Assembly (NCBI GenBank): GCA_037013685.1
Contig: CM072906.1
Span: 6,384,001-6,448,000 of the forward strand
DNA length: 64,000 nucleotides
Source: Acridotheres tristis
Lineage: Eukaryota; Chordata; Aves; Passeriformes; Sturnidae
Direction: 5' to 3'
In this document: positions 19,788-33,690 of the stretch, piece by piece
How positions within the stretch are numbered: the stretch's first letter is position 1
Layout of the letters: every line of letters starts with the position of its first letter
The notes under the pieces: model-generated
Database searches by the model: none
Told to the model about the DNA's origin: nothing
What the model saw: the letters and a program-made list of their open reading frames with translations, nothing else
Translations under genes and position numbers: made by a program

Positions 19788-22700
19788 CTACGGGGTGAGG
19801 ACGAGGGGGTTGGGGAGAGGGAAAGGAAAACAAAGTCAGTGCAAAGGGGAATGGATGAGTAACGACCAGGGGGAAATATTTGGGATACAAGGCACAGCGG
19901 GATGCAGGCAGCACCACGGGGATGTGAAGGGTGCCCTTCTTCTAAACACGGGTGGAAGGGCTTTGCCTTGCTTTGTAGTCCCCAGGGAAAAGGAGGCAGG
20001 CAAAGTCAGGACATTCAGCACTGATCCTGCCCTGCCTCCTCCGAGCACTCCAGAGCTGCAGGACTCCCAGGGCACGGCCAGCCCCCTGCCCAGCCCCAGC
20101 AAATGGGGGAAAATCCTGCTGAACCATGAGAGATCAATGATGTGGCCTATTTCTCTGTTTCATTTTGGCTTCGTTGACGGATTTCCCCCCTAAAAGCTGT
20201 GGAGGGATGCAGGTGTGAGAGTGAGAGGGCGGGGGCATTTGAGAAAACCTGAGCCCCTCCTCACCTCCAGCCCAACTCCATCCCAACTCCATCCCACGGG
20301 CCCATCTCACAGACCAACTGGGGAGCCCCACTGGGGAGGCTGGGATGGATCTGGCCTGAAGGAAACTCAATAGCTTGGGTAATTATCCAATTTATGAGGC
20401 TCTCAAATGGAGTTTCCAGAGCATGGGAGCCTGGTGCCTCCACAGCCCTGTCCTTTGCGGCACAGCCTCAGCCGGCACCTCCACCACGCCTGGCCTTGGC
20501 TCAGCCCTTGTCCCCTTGCAGCAGGGCTCTGCACCTGCACAGCTCTCCCATGCTGCTTCCTGCTGACTGGTGTCACCCCCAGGGAGCTGCAGATTTATAG
20601 GGAGAAAGTCAGCAAACGAGATTAAAAGTGCTACACACTATGGACACAAAGTCTGTGCTGATGCCTGAGTTTCTCCTGCCCCCAAACCACCCTGGGCTTG
20701 CTGTGCTCGTAGACCAAAGCAGTCTCAGAGACCCCCATTCCAAAAGGGTTTCTGCAGGCTCCCAGGAATGGGAATTATGAAGCTGGGGAGAGGGCCAGTT
20801 GCCTCACAGCCAGAGACACCCACCATGTGATGCCAGGCCTGGTCCTGGTGTGGGGGACACCAGTTTGTCCCCGATGGGGCCGTGCCCCGGTGAGCCAGGG
20901 CTGGCAGTGGCACCGGCCCCGCTGCACCAGGCTGCCGTGAGAGGAAACTTCTGCTCTTCCACAGCGCTGCCAGTTTCCTCTCTGCGGGCTAATTTTAACC
21001 ACGGTGTCACTGCCGTGCGTGTCAAAAACCTGACCCTCCTCTGACCTCCAACCTCCCACCCCGGCTCCTGCCGGAGCGACGCACCCTCGTGCACCCACAG
21101 CTGGGGTTGCCTCTGTTTGAAGGTGTCCCCCTGAAATCCTGTGTCGCCCTGTACCTGCATGGGAGGAGAAGGCCTGTCCTCCTCACAGAGGCAGCTGCTG
21201 CTGCAGGGAGCTGGTGTGAGCAGGGTTATCACAAAATTAGTATTTTGAGGACAAACAGATTCATAACCACTGATTCTTCACCTACAAAGTGTGTCCTACG
21301 GGACTGAGGTGAGTGAGCAAAGGACAAGGTGACATCAGCTCAGCAGTTCCAGGAGCTGCTGGGGACCCTCTTTCCCAGGACAGCCTTTTGCTGCTTGTGA
21401 CATCCAGCCAGGAGCAATCACTGCAAGTGTCACCACAGGAACATTCCCATCCTCCTGGCTCTCCTTTAGGAATGACTGTGTGCAGGGGAAAGTCCAAAGG
21501 AAAGAGAACATGAGCAAAGTGGGAATGGCTGTCATGGGAAACATCCCTCCTGAGAGTTCCTGAGAGCTCTGGGCTGCAGCTGAGGAAGTGGTGGAAACCT
21601 CACCACTGGCTTCACCCCCAGCTCCACGGGCTAATGCCATGGAGACCCAGCCTGACTCACATGGGGTAACTTCTGCCCAGGGATTTTCCAGTCTGGCTAT
21701 CTGCAGTTCTGCTGTGCCCAGGCTGCTTGGCAAGCAGAGTACCCATCACCACCACCCACATGCCAGGGGATGCTAGGATGTAGCCAAGAACAGCAGCAGT
21801 GGGGAAGGGGATGCAGGAATTTCCTGTATAGATGGGGAAGAGATGGGTGTTCCATCCTGACCCCATTCCTGAGGGATTTTTCAAGACACCTCCAGAAATA
21901 AAAGCCATATCCATGAGGTTCTCAGGAGCGGCTGAGTGCTGACACAGCTGCAGTGCAGCCATTGCTCCACAAAGGCTTAAATCTGAGCCTCTTGGATCAG
22001 GAATGATAGGGCAAAACGCAGCAAAGCTCCCTTCACCCTTGGCTGGGGCTGGGGACAAGGGCAGGTGGGATCATTCCTTCCTCCCCTGAAGAAGAAACCA
22101 GTAGGAAACACCAGATTTCCTGCCAAGCCAGCACAGCACATGCTTAAATCCAGCTCATCTGCTGGGGGGAAAAGAGCCCAACCAAAGGCCCATGACATAA
22201 TGCCACAGCAACTCGTCTCATGAACACATTTTTCCAGCCCACATGAATGAAAAACAGGGAAGGAGCAAATGCTCCTCACATCCCCGTCACGTGCAGCCCT
22301 GCTCGGGGAGGACGCGGCAGAGCCCCGGGCTGCCGGCAGCCAGGCTGGGAAAGAAATGACCCGTGACTGGCACCCAGGTCTCTCTGGAACGGCAGAGAGG
22401 GACCTTGCGTGCCGCTGAACAACCCGCTTTGGTCACAAACTTCCTGTTTCAGGGTGGAAATGCGAGTGGCAGCACCGGGATAACCGGGATGGCCGTGAAG
22501 GCGCTCTCCGGTGCACTTGGCAGTGCCAGAAGAGTGTGGTGGGGACACCAGGAGCTGTGCCCAGCCTTCCCGAAGGAATGGCAGTGTGAAATGACACGGT
22601 GGGGATGTAGCTGGTGATGTGGCAGCAGACACCTCAGCCCCAGCGGGGAAGAGAGCCCTTCCCCCTCTGTGCAGTGCGACAGCAGGAACCGAAAGCCTGG

Positions 22701-23059
22701 CTGCGAGTCACTGCTGGGTATGAAAATAGGCCTGACACGAACGCAGCCGCTCTCAAAGGAAAACCGAAAACGAGAATTGCTGAAGTGGTCTGGTGCCCCC
22801 GTCCATGACCCGGGCTCAGTTCCCCAGAGCCACCCCAGAGCCCCTCGCCACCGCGGTGCCTCGCGGGGACACGTGGCTGGGGACCAGGCGTGGGACTGAG
22901 GTGGCTTCGGCTGCAGCAGCCCCGATTGCCAATCTGATCTCATCGGGGCTGGAGGGGAGACGTTTCCAATCTCCTGCTCCATCAGACAGGCTCACCACCA
23001 GCTCCAGCATCAGCCACCCACTGGGGGCTGGCGGCTGCTTGGCCACGCTGCCGAGGCTC

Positions 23060-23205
23060 ATTAGCCAACTGCTAATTCATGGGTCACACATTAACATACT
23101 GATCATTGAGTAAGACACAGCGGGACACACATTAACACACACTAGCTGCCTGTTGAGACCCACTGGGCTGCGCATTAACTGTACCAGCTGTTGTGTTTTC
23201 AAAGC
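23060..23205. repeat. Degenerate 41-bp tandem repeat, about three copies
   Basis: The word ATTAAC recurs at 23090, 23131 and 23173, spaced 41 and 42 bases apart. Each of the first two units ends with a GGG-centred stretch (GGGACACAC, GGGCTGCGC), and a shorter unit before them ends GGGTCACAC. Units align at roughly 60% by eye. This looks like an old minisatellite, or a repeated homeodomain-type binding site cluster. Confidence 0.5.
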
Positions 23206-25164
23206 CACTCTGCAGTGCCAGTGCCACCAGGACCTCACGAGTGTCACCTCCTGCCAGCAGTGAGTGGAGTTCCTCAGTCTAACCAGGATCTAATGAAGCT
23301 GATCCCCTCTATGGTCTCAGCTCTATTTCCCCACCACGGAAAAAACAGGCAAAAGGGAAAAGCTTCCCTGAGCACTGCGGCGGGCAGAGGACTCCCACAG
23401 CACATCACCACATGTCCTCCAGGAGATTTAAGGGGAGGGAAGGGCTCGCTCTGAGAGCTGTGAGCTCTGTGCCTGAGGGGACACCTGCACCTGGTGCTGG
23501 CGGGGTGACACCAGCAGAAACCAGCCCCGCTCTCGCTTTGGGTCAGAGGAGCGCCTGGAGCGGCGGGGGCCGCGCCTCTGCCCCCGGGCCGGCCCCGCTG
23601 CTCCGCACGCGGCGCTCCCGCAGCTCCGAAAATCGCTGTCACACCCTCCGCCGCCTTCAATCAACTTTTACAACTTGTTAATTTTACACAGCGTCCTAAA
23701 GAGCAAACAACTGGGAGGCAGGAATGCAGATTCCTTCAGCTAGTCCAAAGAGCCTCCGGCAGCCCAGCCAGCTGGCCAGGGGAGCCCTGCTCAGCCGCGG
23801 GGACCTGCCACATCCCGGGGGGGGACACGGTCTGGAGGGGCTGCCCCACGCCCACAGCAGCCTCTGGCAATGCCACACTGCTGCTGGAGCTGTGCGGAGG
23901 GGTCCTGGCAGCTTCTGCCTCGGCAAAACCTGAGACTCCACAAGGAAACAGGAGGCAGCAGCTCTGGAGAAGTGATTGCTCGGAGGACAGGCTGCCATTG
24001 CCGGCTCTGCATTCCTGTGTGCGAGGGGGAGACACCAGCACATCCTGACAGCTGGATTCAGAAGGGGAAAAGGACATGAGAAGTTTGAGTCATAGCATGG
24101 AGAGATCCCATCCCAGATTCGGAGATGGGAACGGGATAGGACCAGGACTTGGAGCCAAGCTCCAGCACGATCCAGCGTGGGGATAACACTGTTTTTGCCA
24201 CATCATTTTAAACATGTCTTAGCTGAAGTAGCTGAACGATGCTGAGACCAAGTGAGCCCCAAACAATCTAAACCACGCAGCAACTGCACTGCCCAGCTGA
24301 AACGTTTGCACTGACCCTGCAAAACATCCAGGCAGGCCATGGCTCAGTGCCTCCCTGTGCCCTGGGCTGCCTCCTCCCATCTCTAGGGAGCCAGCTCGGA
24401 GGAGGAGCTCAGAGGAAAGCTTCTCGTTTGGGCTCATCCCTTCTGGGTTTTAATCTCACAGGCTTGCACAGAAGCTGGGCTGGATTCAACCCTGGACTCA
24501 TCACAGCCCAACTCCTCTGGGCTCGTTCCCCACCCGAGCAGCCCCTTGCTCTGCCCAGCCCCAAGTACAGCTTGGAGTGGTTTGGCCACCGGGGTAGGGA
24601 GGGCCAAGGTGTCCATCCCAGCTGGGCAGAGGCACTCACAGCTGGGTATTACCCTGGTTTCGGCAGCTGAGAGCTGCCTGCAGCCACAGGTCCTCTCAGA
24701 GAAACTTTTAATTTCAACTAATCCCACAAGCAGGCTCGGTGGACGTGGTTCCCACGTGCCTGAAACGCTGTGTGTGATCTGAGAGAACAATTGTGGCTGC
24801 AGCATGGACCAAACCAAGGCACCTCTGGCTTGGATGGATCTCACTGCTGGATCCTGTGCACCAACCAGAGAGCACATCTGGGGAAAGGATCTGCCACATC
24901 CATGCCAGATGTTCCATCACAGAGAGGAGCATGAGAAAACACCCAAGGAGACAGAGAAGTCCAGAAGAACCATTCCAGTTGCTCTTCCCTGTGGACAGAC
25001 ACAGCTGGAGAACCACTCTCCAAAGAGAAGGTGTGGCCATGTCTTATCCTAAACTCTCTCCCAGCATCCTGAGGCTCACATAGGCACAGCTCCAGCCTCT
25101 GCACTGGGGCACAGAGTCTCAGACGAGTCATCACAGCAGATGTGCTCTGGCCTGGCAAACACCT

Positions 25165-25228
25165 CTGTCTTTCCAGCTTTAAAGGCCACACAGCTAAGCC
25201 AGGACTGGCCTTTAAAGCTGGAAAGCAG
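25165..25228. repeat. Perfect 20-bp inverted repeat forming a 64-nt hairpin
   Basis: The left arm at 25169-25188 and the right arm at 25206-25225 are exact reverse complements (20 of 20), with a 17-base loop at 25189-25205. Allowing one bulged base (25168), three further pairs extend the stem to 25165/25228. Size and shape resemble a microRNA precursor on either strand, but the stem has no internal mismatches and a low-complexity AGCTTTAAAG core. There is no coding potential. Confidence 0.7.
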
Positions 25229-28200
25229 CATGGAAAGGGAGCCAGCTGCCCACCATCACCAGGGTTTGCTGGGCTTGCCTCATCCACTGCAGCGTGCAGA
25301 GAATACACATGGGTGACCTGAAGGTGCAAAGTGATGGATCTGAGCTGAGTCACCCAATTTTTGGGGTCAGAGACCAGAAGAAGACCTGAGTAGCCTGCAC
25401 AGATTTCTGCCAAGGTTCTGGTACCTGTCACTGCTGGCAGCTGTAGGACATCAGGGTGAGATTCAGTGACATGGGGAAAGCTGTGAGCAGCTCTGGGGCT
25501 TGGAGCCAAAATACCTCTGAGGTCCCTGCAGGAACCTTTAGTTAATTATATGGAAGAGTCAACACCAAAGCCAAAGCAGATGTTCCACATGAAAAACCAT
25601 CCTCCAGATCCACCTAGAGTTCCTGTGCCCAGGATGGCCTGGAGAGCTGACACAACCCAGGCCAGGACCAACTGCTTCCCTGGAGCTACACAGCCTGGAG
25701 AGGAAAGTTCCTGCTGGACTCCAAACCAAGCTTTTGGCTTTCGCTGATGCTTGGAAAGACTTGCCCTAATGTCTTACTCACCTGTTAAATGTGCTAAAGA
25801 ACTTCATTGTCAGATCCAGGGAGCAGCAGCATTTGCAGCATGAAGCAATTGGCTCCAGGCTGCATCTGACACCTCGTAGGCAGGAGGTGGCTCTTCAGCT
25901 TGTTTAATTTTACCCCACCAGAGCAGCTCCAGAGAAGATGATGGGATACAGGAAGTTTCCAGTCAGTAATGGGGATGTTTCATCTGGTTTGTGAGTGTCT
26001 GATTCTCCTCGTGCCCTCAGGCACTGCTGCCAACAATTGCTGCCCAGCTCAGCAAGGGCTGTGGGCTCCTCCACAGTGCAAAATGGTGCCTCCAGTAAGA
26101 CACTGCAGGAATTTTTGCAGGAATTTTCACTGGATAAAGAATTTGCTTCTATCCACCATGGCCACATGTGCTGATCCCCAAAGCAGTGACATATCCAGGG
26201 AATTTCTGCTCTTCAAGGTGAAGCCTTGAGCACAGTACCAGTCATTTTAATTGTTTGTTGTGTGAACGAGGGGCTGAAAAATCACAGCTGTGAAAAGAGG
26301 CAGATGACTCCTGAAGAAACAGTGAGTCACACACAGGGACTCCCTGTTACAGCCACCTCAGTGCCTTCCTGTCTCTCACTCCAGTTCCCAGGACATCCCC
26401 AAACTTCCCAAGGAAAGAAAGAGAAAAAGTCAGGCCACAGAGTAAAGCCAAGTCTAAAGGAGCCTGCTCTGCTCCTCCCTTGCAAATCCTACCGGAACAT
26501 GAACCACGGAAGACAAATCCCTGAAATCCTGCCCCTAACCCGTGGTCCCAGGCTGGGAAAGGAAGAAGGCAAGCTCCTTATCCTCAGCAAAGCCAACATG
26601 GCACCACTGACAGCTTTCACAGGGCATGGGCTGCCCTCCCTGCCGCAGGAGCCTCCAGTCTTTTCCTTTTCGGGGACTGGGGGAATTTATTTCCTCTGCC
26701 ATTTCGGAGGATGCCTGCCTTGCCAGAGATTGTTTTGCAGAGTTCAGACAGATAAGAAAGTGGTTAGCAGGCTCTTCGGTGGAGGAAGGGAGGATTGCTT
26801 AGTAAGGGAAAGGCGACTGCTCTGCTCTCAGCAGCCGCACGCTGCCCTTCCTCTGAGGCCACCACTGCAGAGGACGCTGGTGTTGGGGACAAGGCAGGGC
26901 CACCCCCGCACCTCTCCATCCTGGCTGTTTTTCGGGTACATCTGCTCATGGGGCCACACTGGTGACCAGAGACTGTGTTGCTGTGCCAGGACTGGGATCT
27001 GTCTCTCCTGGAATTTGGGAAATGCGGCTGATGAATGTTCAATCCAGCAGCTCGATTACACATCTCAGGGCACTCTTGCGACAGTGCCCTGAGACAGAGC
27101 CCTTTCTGCAGGATCTGTGGAGGAAAAAAAAAGGGCAGAAGCCCAGTCCAGGCTGTGGGGACAGTGCTGTGGCTATCTGGCACTCTCCCTGTTCCAGAAT
27201 GCGTCTCTGGAGTGGTGGCAGGAGGGAGCTAGCCCTGCCCCTGCTGGGGGCTCTCAAGGAGGAAACCCTGAAGATTCACCAACAGCACAAACTCTTTTCC
27301 AAGGACTTCCCCATAGAGAAAACAAGAAACGGCCCCATGATTTCACCAGAGGGTAACTCAGAGATTCCTGTCCCACAGGACAAAGCAGCAGTGTCACAGA
27401 GTGCTGTGACAGAAGGAAGTTGGGTGTTGGAAGGAAAAGCATAACAACACAGGAACGGGGGAGCAGGGATGGTAATCTACAATATAAAAATAGCATAAAA
27501 AAGGTGCAAACCAGAGCTCACTCTGACAACCCCCACCTGCCCAGCTTGCACCATCCACCTCTTGGCCCTTCCAGTGTCACCTCTGCTTCATGCAAAGAGG
27601 CAAGAGCTGGAATATTCTGCCTGGTCCTGGCAGAGCTGGCTGGGAAGCCATTTCTGTGAGTTTACACAGCTTATACGTTCTCCATGCAGTTCCTGGCTGC
27701 CTTCCATTGCAGATGAGAGTTTTATGTCGAATTTTAAGTTTGACCACAAATATTTAAACTTCCTTGGACCACAAATGCTGTATCTTCTTTGTGGTTTAGT
27801 TGGCACCAAATGAGTATTTACAGATCCCTATATGTCTGTCTGTCATTTAAATATCTCACAGAGGTGCCAAAGGCTTCCAAAGTGGAGGGGCTCCTCCAGC
27901 AGACCCCTGATTTCCCCCTCTCTGCCCCTCCTTTCCCAGCACAGGCGAGGGAGAGGTGCAGGCACTGGCCAAGCCCTTGCAGAGGGCACAGCTGCTCTGG
28001 CCTGAGCATTTCATACTTGCACTCTATTAAGTTTTCTTTCCAGAGAATGTCATCTGAGATCCCACCGTAACTTCCACAGCTCTCTGCCCTGGTGGATACT
28101 TGAACTGGGATGAAAGCGTTTGGAATTTTCTCCTCTTCTTTTAGGAAACTGAGTCTACAGGAGACTGTTTTAATGAGAACCACTAAAACCTCCTAAAGCA

Positions 28201-31200
28201 GCACAGCTCCCACCTGGCCACTGCTCGCAGTCTCCCCACAGGGGTTTTCACTTCCTCAAACACCAGCAATTCTCAGCGGGTGATAATCCCAACCTGCTGA
28301 ACTGGGATCCCTCTCTAGGTAAACTGGTCAGAGTGGTTAGTGCCAGTGGCACAACGGTATTGAATTCAGGCAAGGCCGTTTGGCCAGGAAAATGAAGCCA
28401 AATAAATACCATAAAAGATCCCTCCTAAGCATCCAGTGCCAAAGAATTAATGTTGCTGTTACATGGAGCTGGATGGGGAGCAGAGGGTCCTTGAGCTGAC
28501 ACCCAGCAGCAGCCCAAAATCTGAGCTAAAGTGAATGTACTGGCCTGAGTCAAATTGTGTGTGTATTTAATTTCCTTCAGACTTTTTAGTCTAGGGCACA
28601 AACTGGATGCTTATCCCACCGATTTCAGGGGAACTTTAGAACACAGAACGGGAGATGCTGCTCCTGCAACACTGCTTTTCCCATCCCAAGGATCCACAGC
28701 ACTGGCCAGCTGTGGCAGCACTTGGGGAGCTCTCCCACAACTCCCACCACCCCTTGGTGGACATAAAACAACGACATGCCCAGGGCAAAAGCTCCAGTGA
28801 TGGCTGCCCACATCAGAGGAAACAGATACCTGAGTCAGAGCCATGGGATGAGAAACCTCTGCTCCACAAACCAGAAGCCAGATGGAGCAGAGTCAGTGCC
28901 TTGGTGTTGCTCACACGCCTCACCAGCCCTGGATGCTGCTGGGAAGCTCAGGGCATTCTGCCTCTCCTCAGCTTTGGAAGAGGAAAGAGAAGCAGCTTTG
29001 CTTTGAACTAACAAAGCCCTGGTGAAAGGGCAGCTCGCGGGGCTGCCACGTGCAGGGAGGAGCTCCTCCGACTGCCGGCTGCTCCATCGGGGCCAGCGTT
29101 GAATTCCCTTGAAAACAGAGGGTGGGGATACAGCAGGCAGTGGAATAACACCAGAAAAATGCCACCACAGCTCGGCTGGCTGCGACGCCACAGCCCCAGA
29201 GATGTTACCAATAGTGGCATTTCCCCCCCGCGGCAAGAACCGCGCTGGCAGCACGCTCCAGGCTCGGGGCAGGGCGGGAAGCTGCTCACACCATTTCCAG
29301 CAGCCACTTCAGGGAGGGACAAACGCTCTGTTTTGCTTTACAGTGAAATGCTGCCACTTAGGGGACTCCCGATGACGTTCTTGTGCCTGAGAGCCCATGT
29401 CCTCTTCCAGGAGGGGCTGCTCCAGGCAGGACATGCTCCCTTAGCCCAGCAGAGAGGTCACTTTCGGCACTGGCCCCGAGCTCTGGCCCACTGCTCTGCT
29501 TTAAGGAAGCAGCAAGCACAGCTCTGCTACTTATACCCAATACTCAGCTCTTCTGGCAAATGATTAATGGCCTGAGTCTTGCAGTTGCTCGCTTCCAGCT
29601 GGGCCAAGAGCTGCAAACACACCTAGGGAAGGGAAGGAGGAATTGGAACGTTGGCTTGGTGGGGAAAGGAAAGCTATTCGCTGTGTCTTTGTTTTCGGGA
29701 GAGCTCCTCCTCTCGGGAGTGGGATGCTGAGTGCAGAGAAGGGCCCCTGCCCCGAAACGGAGGAGCTGAAGCAGAACAATAGGGTGGGGACTCTGGATGG
29801 GCCCTGACAAGTGGGGTGGGCTGGAGCAGGGGCACCAATCCATCCTTTTGACTTCATTCACACTTACAGCTGCATTAGAGACATTTCCTGAAAGCACAGT
29901 AGGAAGAGAGGGGTATTCGCTCACTCCACCCTCCATCTAACACCGTCCTCGGGATCCAGCCGTGCACTGAGAGCCAATTCTGGCCTCTGGCAGAGCTGCA
30001 GGCCAGACATTACAAGCACTGGTGTGAGCAGCACAGGTCCCCACCCCATGAGCAGCGAGCAGACTTGGAGCACAAAGGAGGGGTGCAGCAGCCAGCAAAA
30101 AATAGAAAAAGATTCAACACAGGGAAACACAGAGCATTGTCCAATGTGGACAAGAAGGTGTCAAGAGTGAGATCTGAGTGTTTAGCGTCAAGGAAAAGGA
30201 ACGGTGCATCCACTTGGTGATTCCAGATGAAATGAGGCAGGTTGTCCTGCAAAGGAGGGCAGTGACAGCCACCCTGCACGGGGGCCCTGGGGCAGGGGCT
30301 GAGTCACAGGGCTGCCACGGCCGTGTCCCCAGCACGTCATCTCCGCAGCAGGAGCAGGGGACTGGGAACGGCTCTGACGAGCCCTGGGCCTGACTCAGCC
30401 CGGCCCAGGAGCCTGCGCGGCCCCGGCGCATCGGCAGCCTGCATATGGAGCCTGAAAAACAACTTTTTTTTCCTCTCTTTTCTAAAAAACAAAAAGCCAG
30501 ACGCCCTCTTCCAGATCTGGAGTTACTCAGGCTGACTCACAGCAAGGCTCTGCTGGCAGTGCCTGCACGTACCTGGAGTGGGCTGTGCAGGCTGTGCTGG
30601 TGGTACCCACGGTGTCACACATCTGGAGCTGCTGCACTTCCCTGAGTGCTGTGACAACAGCCTGCTGCAGCCAAACTAATTATTTTCAGCTTCAAACTTC
30701 AACCATTTTTGGTGAATCCCCGAATGAAAAAAAAAAAACCAACCCTCAAATAAATGAAGACTATAATTTTTTTTTTTGTAAATGGGAAAAGTATTTCTTT
30801 CATTCTCCCATAATATGATTCCAGCAAACAGGAAAAACATGAACCCAAACCAAAGCTCAGACATCACATCTGGGGAGAGACCAAGCATGGAAAATTTTAA
30901 TCCAAAGGTTAATGTTTGGGAAGCTCCGAGTGTGTGAAAAGAGGGGTTAGATGGGTGCTGCTGCGCGGCTCGAACAGTTATTGCCGCCAAGTGGCGGCTT
31001 TCAAACGGTGCCTGCCTGCCCCAGCCCAGGCACTCGGGGTCAGGAGCTAAAATAGAAAACAACTGAAATCACTGGAAGCAAACAAACACTCAGATCAGAT
31101 ACTGGAAAAGCCAAGCGAGGAAGGAGCCAGCAGCAAGAAATGCAACTCGAGCCCTGTGACTGGGAACGGCCTCCTGACTCGCCCTGGGTGAGTTGCACCA

Positions 31201-33530
31201 AACCGCACGGTGCTGGTGGCCCTTGTGACCCTCTGCTGCTCCCCCAGCCCTCCCGTGCCACCTCCACGATCACTCGACAGCCCTGTGACACTCCTGTCCC
31301 AGCTGTCACCTCCATCTCCTTTGCTCACTACTCTGCAGGGTCACATTGTAGTGGTTGTCACACCTTGGGGCTTTTTCCACCCTACACTTTTCTCACCAGA
31401 GACACCATTTCCTGCCCAAGGACAGAGCACACAACTTTTCCCCTTCCCCCCAGCCCTTCACCCCACCACAGCAGAAACACCAGCCTGTACCTGCCCAGAG
31501 CAGCATCTCTGCTGCTCTCCTGCTCTCCTCCACCCTTGCACCCTGAGCTGCTGGGCTCCTGCACCCCCAGTCCTGCAGCAGCTCTGTCTTCTGAGCATCT
31601 CATGCCCCCGTTTTCCCCACATCCTGCCTCCAAAATGCCTTTGTCTTCATCTTCTGCATTAGATTATGCCCTTTCCAGACTGCTCCTTCCAGACACTAGA
31701 AATCTCTCATCCCCAAAGCTCCAACAGAATAGCATCCTAATTGCCTTTGTTAGGGATGGGGCCATGCCTGTAAGATTGCCACGGCTGCTGCGAGGCCGGG
31801 TCGGCACTAACAATAGCTTAAAAGCTCCAGGAGTTCCGCGTGGAGCCCTCCCACACTAAACCAAACACAAAGAGAAGGGACCATATGTCTGCAGAGCAGC
31901 CGTGTCAGGTGGGTCGGAGCCCCCGGGGCTCCCCGGGGGTGGGAAGGGAAGGCACAGCCCCGGCAGGCGTGAGAGCATCCGGCAGAGCCATCCCCGGCCA
32001 GGAGCCTTCCTGGGATCAGCCAGGGCACAGCTGCTCCCCAGGGCAGCAGGCAGGCACCCCTGGGATGGGCTCTGCACTTGCCAGAAGTGCAGATTCAGAT
32101 CCTGCTTCTCTCCAAGTGCTGAGCCCAACAGCTCCTGCCCAGGCAGCTGCTCCCTGGAGCCACGGCAAGGTTCAGTTTGAAGGTTCAGGCACATCACTGA
32201 AACAGAAAATGACCTGCTGCAGAGGGAGGAGTGACACCTCCCAAAGAGCTGGTGTGTCATGCACTGCTGCCCCCAAGGTGGTGGTGCTGACCAGAGAAGC
32301 ATAAGGATGGATGATGGAGTTCAGCTCCTAATATTCTGATTCTGAGCCTGCTCAAAGTGTCAGGCTGATGGGGGACACACAGATGCTGGCCAGAGAGGAG
32401 GAGATGGGGAATTGTCAGCTATTAGCATAGAATCTCTGCTGCAAAAAAAGATGGGAAAAATATAAACTAGTGCACAAAAATTGGAAATGATTGTTTAACA
32501 AACCAAGCCAGCCAAGGACCAGTGCCTTGCTTGTCTGAGCCCAAAATCCATGCACCTCTCACTCCCTGACCACACACTGCAGGTAAAAACCTAAATCTGC
32601 TGACAACTAACTGCAGAAACATGGAGATAAAAATGAAAAGGAAACAGAAATGAGGTTGAGGGAAAACACCAGGAACCTCTGTAGACACCAAATGTTTCTC
32701 TAAGCTTAGCCCAGAAAAAGGGCTCTAAAAGCACATGCAAAGCACCTCTGTCTGGGCAAGGGAAGGGACCAGTGATGCCAAGGCAAGACCCCAAGGAGCA
32801 GCTGAAGGGAAATCATGGCAGGGCTCACCTGCAAAGGCAGGGGAAGTGTGTGATGAGAAACGTGAGCAGAACAGGCTGGCAAAGCCTTGGCTCAGGAGTG
32901 GGCTCCCTCAGGGTTTGTGCTCATGGCAGCATGTGCTAGCACGCTCAGAGGAGTCCCAACAAAGGCCAGGCAGGCGTGCTCCAGCTGCCCCTGGACCATC
33001 GCTCCCTCTCCTCATCCCTCCAGCCAAGGGGGAAAATGTAATCAGAGCAATTTCTATTAGCAAGAATATAAAGACTTGGAAGCTCTGGGCTGTCTCTTGA
33101 CAACTAATTAATTACCAGGTAGCATCCCCTTGAAGCTGCCAACACAGCACACACAAGTTCCAGCATGATTTAGGGAGAAGGATGAACTTTACAATAAACT
33201 CTAGAATTTTACTTCATCTCCCGCCACCATCTGAGATCCTGGGGGAACAGGAAGGGGTGGCAAGAGGCAAAGTCTGAAGCCATCTGGGATCATCATTAAC
33301 TCATTCATTCGTGGTCTCTGAAACAAAACGGCCGACTGGCTGTGAGCAGCAGCTTCCAGCCAGATGAGCTCCTTGGATACTCCATTTCTTAACTGCTCTT
33401 CTGCCAGTTTCTGCCACTGCCAGGAGGACACAAAGGGACAAAGGCTATTTGGGCTGCAGAGGCTGTCAGGGAGAGAAGTGGAAGCTGCTACCCATTGTGA
33501 TGTGCCAAGCTTTGTCAGGACATCTCATAC

Positions 33531-33551
33531 AAAAAAAAAAAAAAAAAAAAA
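33531..33551. repeat. Poly-A tract (A21)
   Basis: Twenty-one consecutive A. No retroposed gene or SINE body precedes it on the plus strand, so it may simply be a mononucleotide microsatellite. It lies about 70 bases from a CR1 fragment. Confidence 0.85.
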
Positions 33552-33623
33552 GGTAACAACAGGCTAGAGTGGAAGATCACATGTGTGACCTGTCAGGGAG
33601 CTGGGCTTGGGTAGCCAGGACCA

Positions 33624-33690
33624 AGAATCTCAGAATGGATTGGGTTGGAAGGGACCTTAAAGATCAGTGGTTCCAACCCCCCTGCAACTG
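33624..33690 (-). mobile_element. CR1 LINE 3'-end fragment (reverse orientation)
   Basis: The plus strand reads agaatctcagaatgg, attgggttggaagggacctt, aaagatcagtggttccaacc, which is the reverse complement of the avian CR1 3' end including the decayed terminal 8-bp repeat (ATTCTGTG-like). It is about 65 bases, severely 5'-truncated as is usual for CR1. This is strong support for an avian or reptile genome. Confidence 0.85.

Noticed and set aside
26226..27092. 288-codon open frame on the plus strand, the longest in the window
   Set aside because: It lies inside the SMG6 intron. The protein is low in recognisable structure, with no domain, signal or repeated family motif. The start has no supporting context and no splice partners are visible. 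Length alone is not enough across 64 kb with six frames.
31140..31859. 239-codon open frame on the plus strand and 19192-19917 (241 codons) on the minus strand
   Set aside because: Pro/Ser/Leu-rich translations typical of CT-rich intron. The 19192-19917 frame runs through SMG6 exon 19611-19787 in the wrong frame.
33531..33551. Poly-A tract as the tail of a processed pseudogene
   Set aside because: The sequence immediately upstream shows no coding or UTR-like similarity to a gene I recognise and no target-site duplication that I can see.
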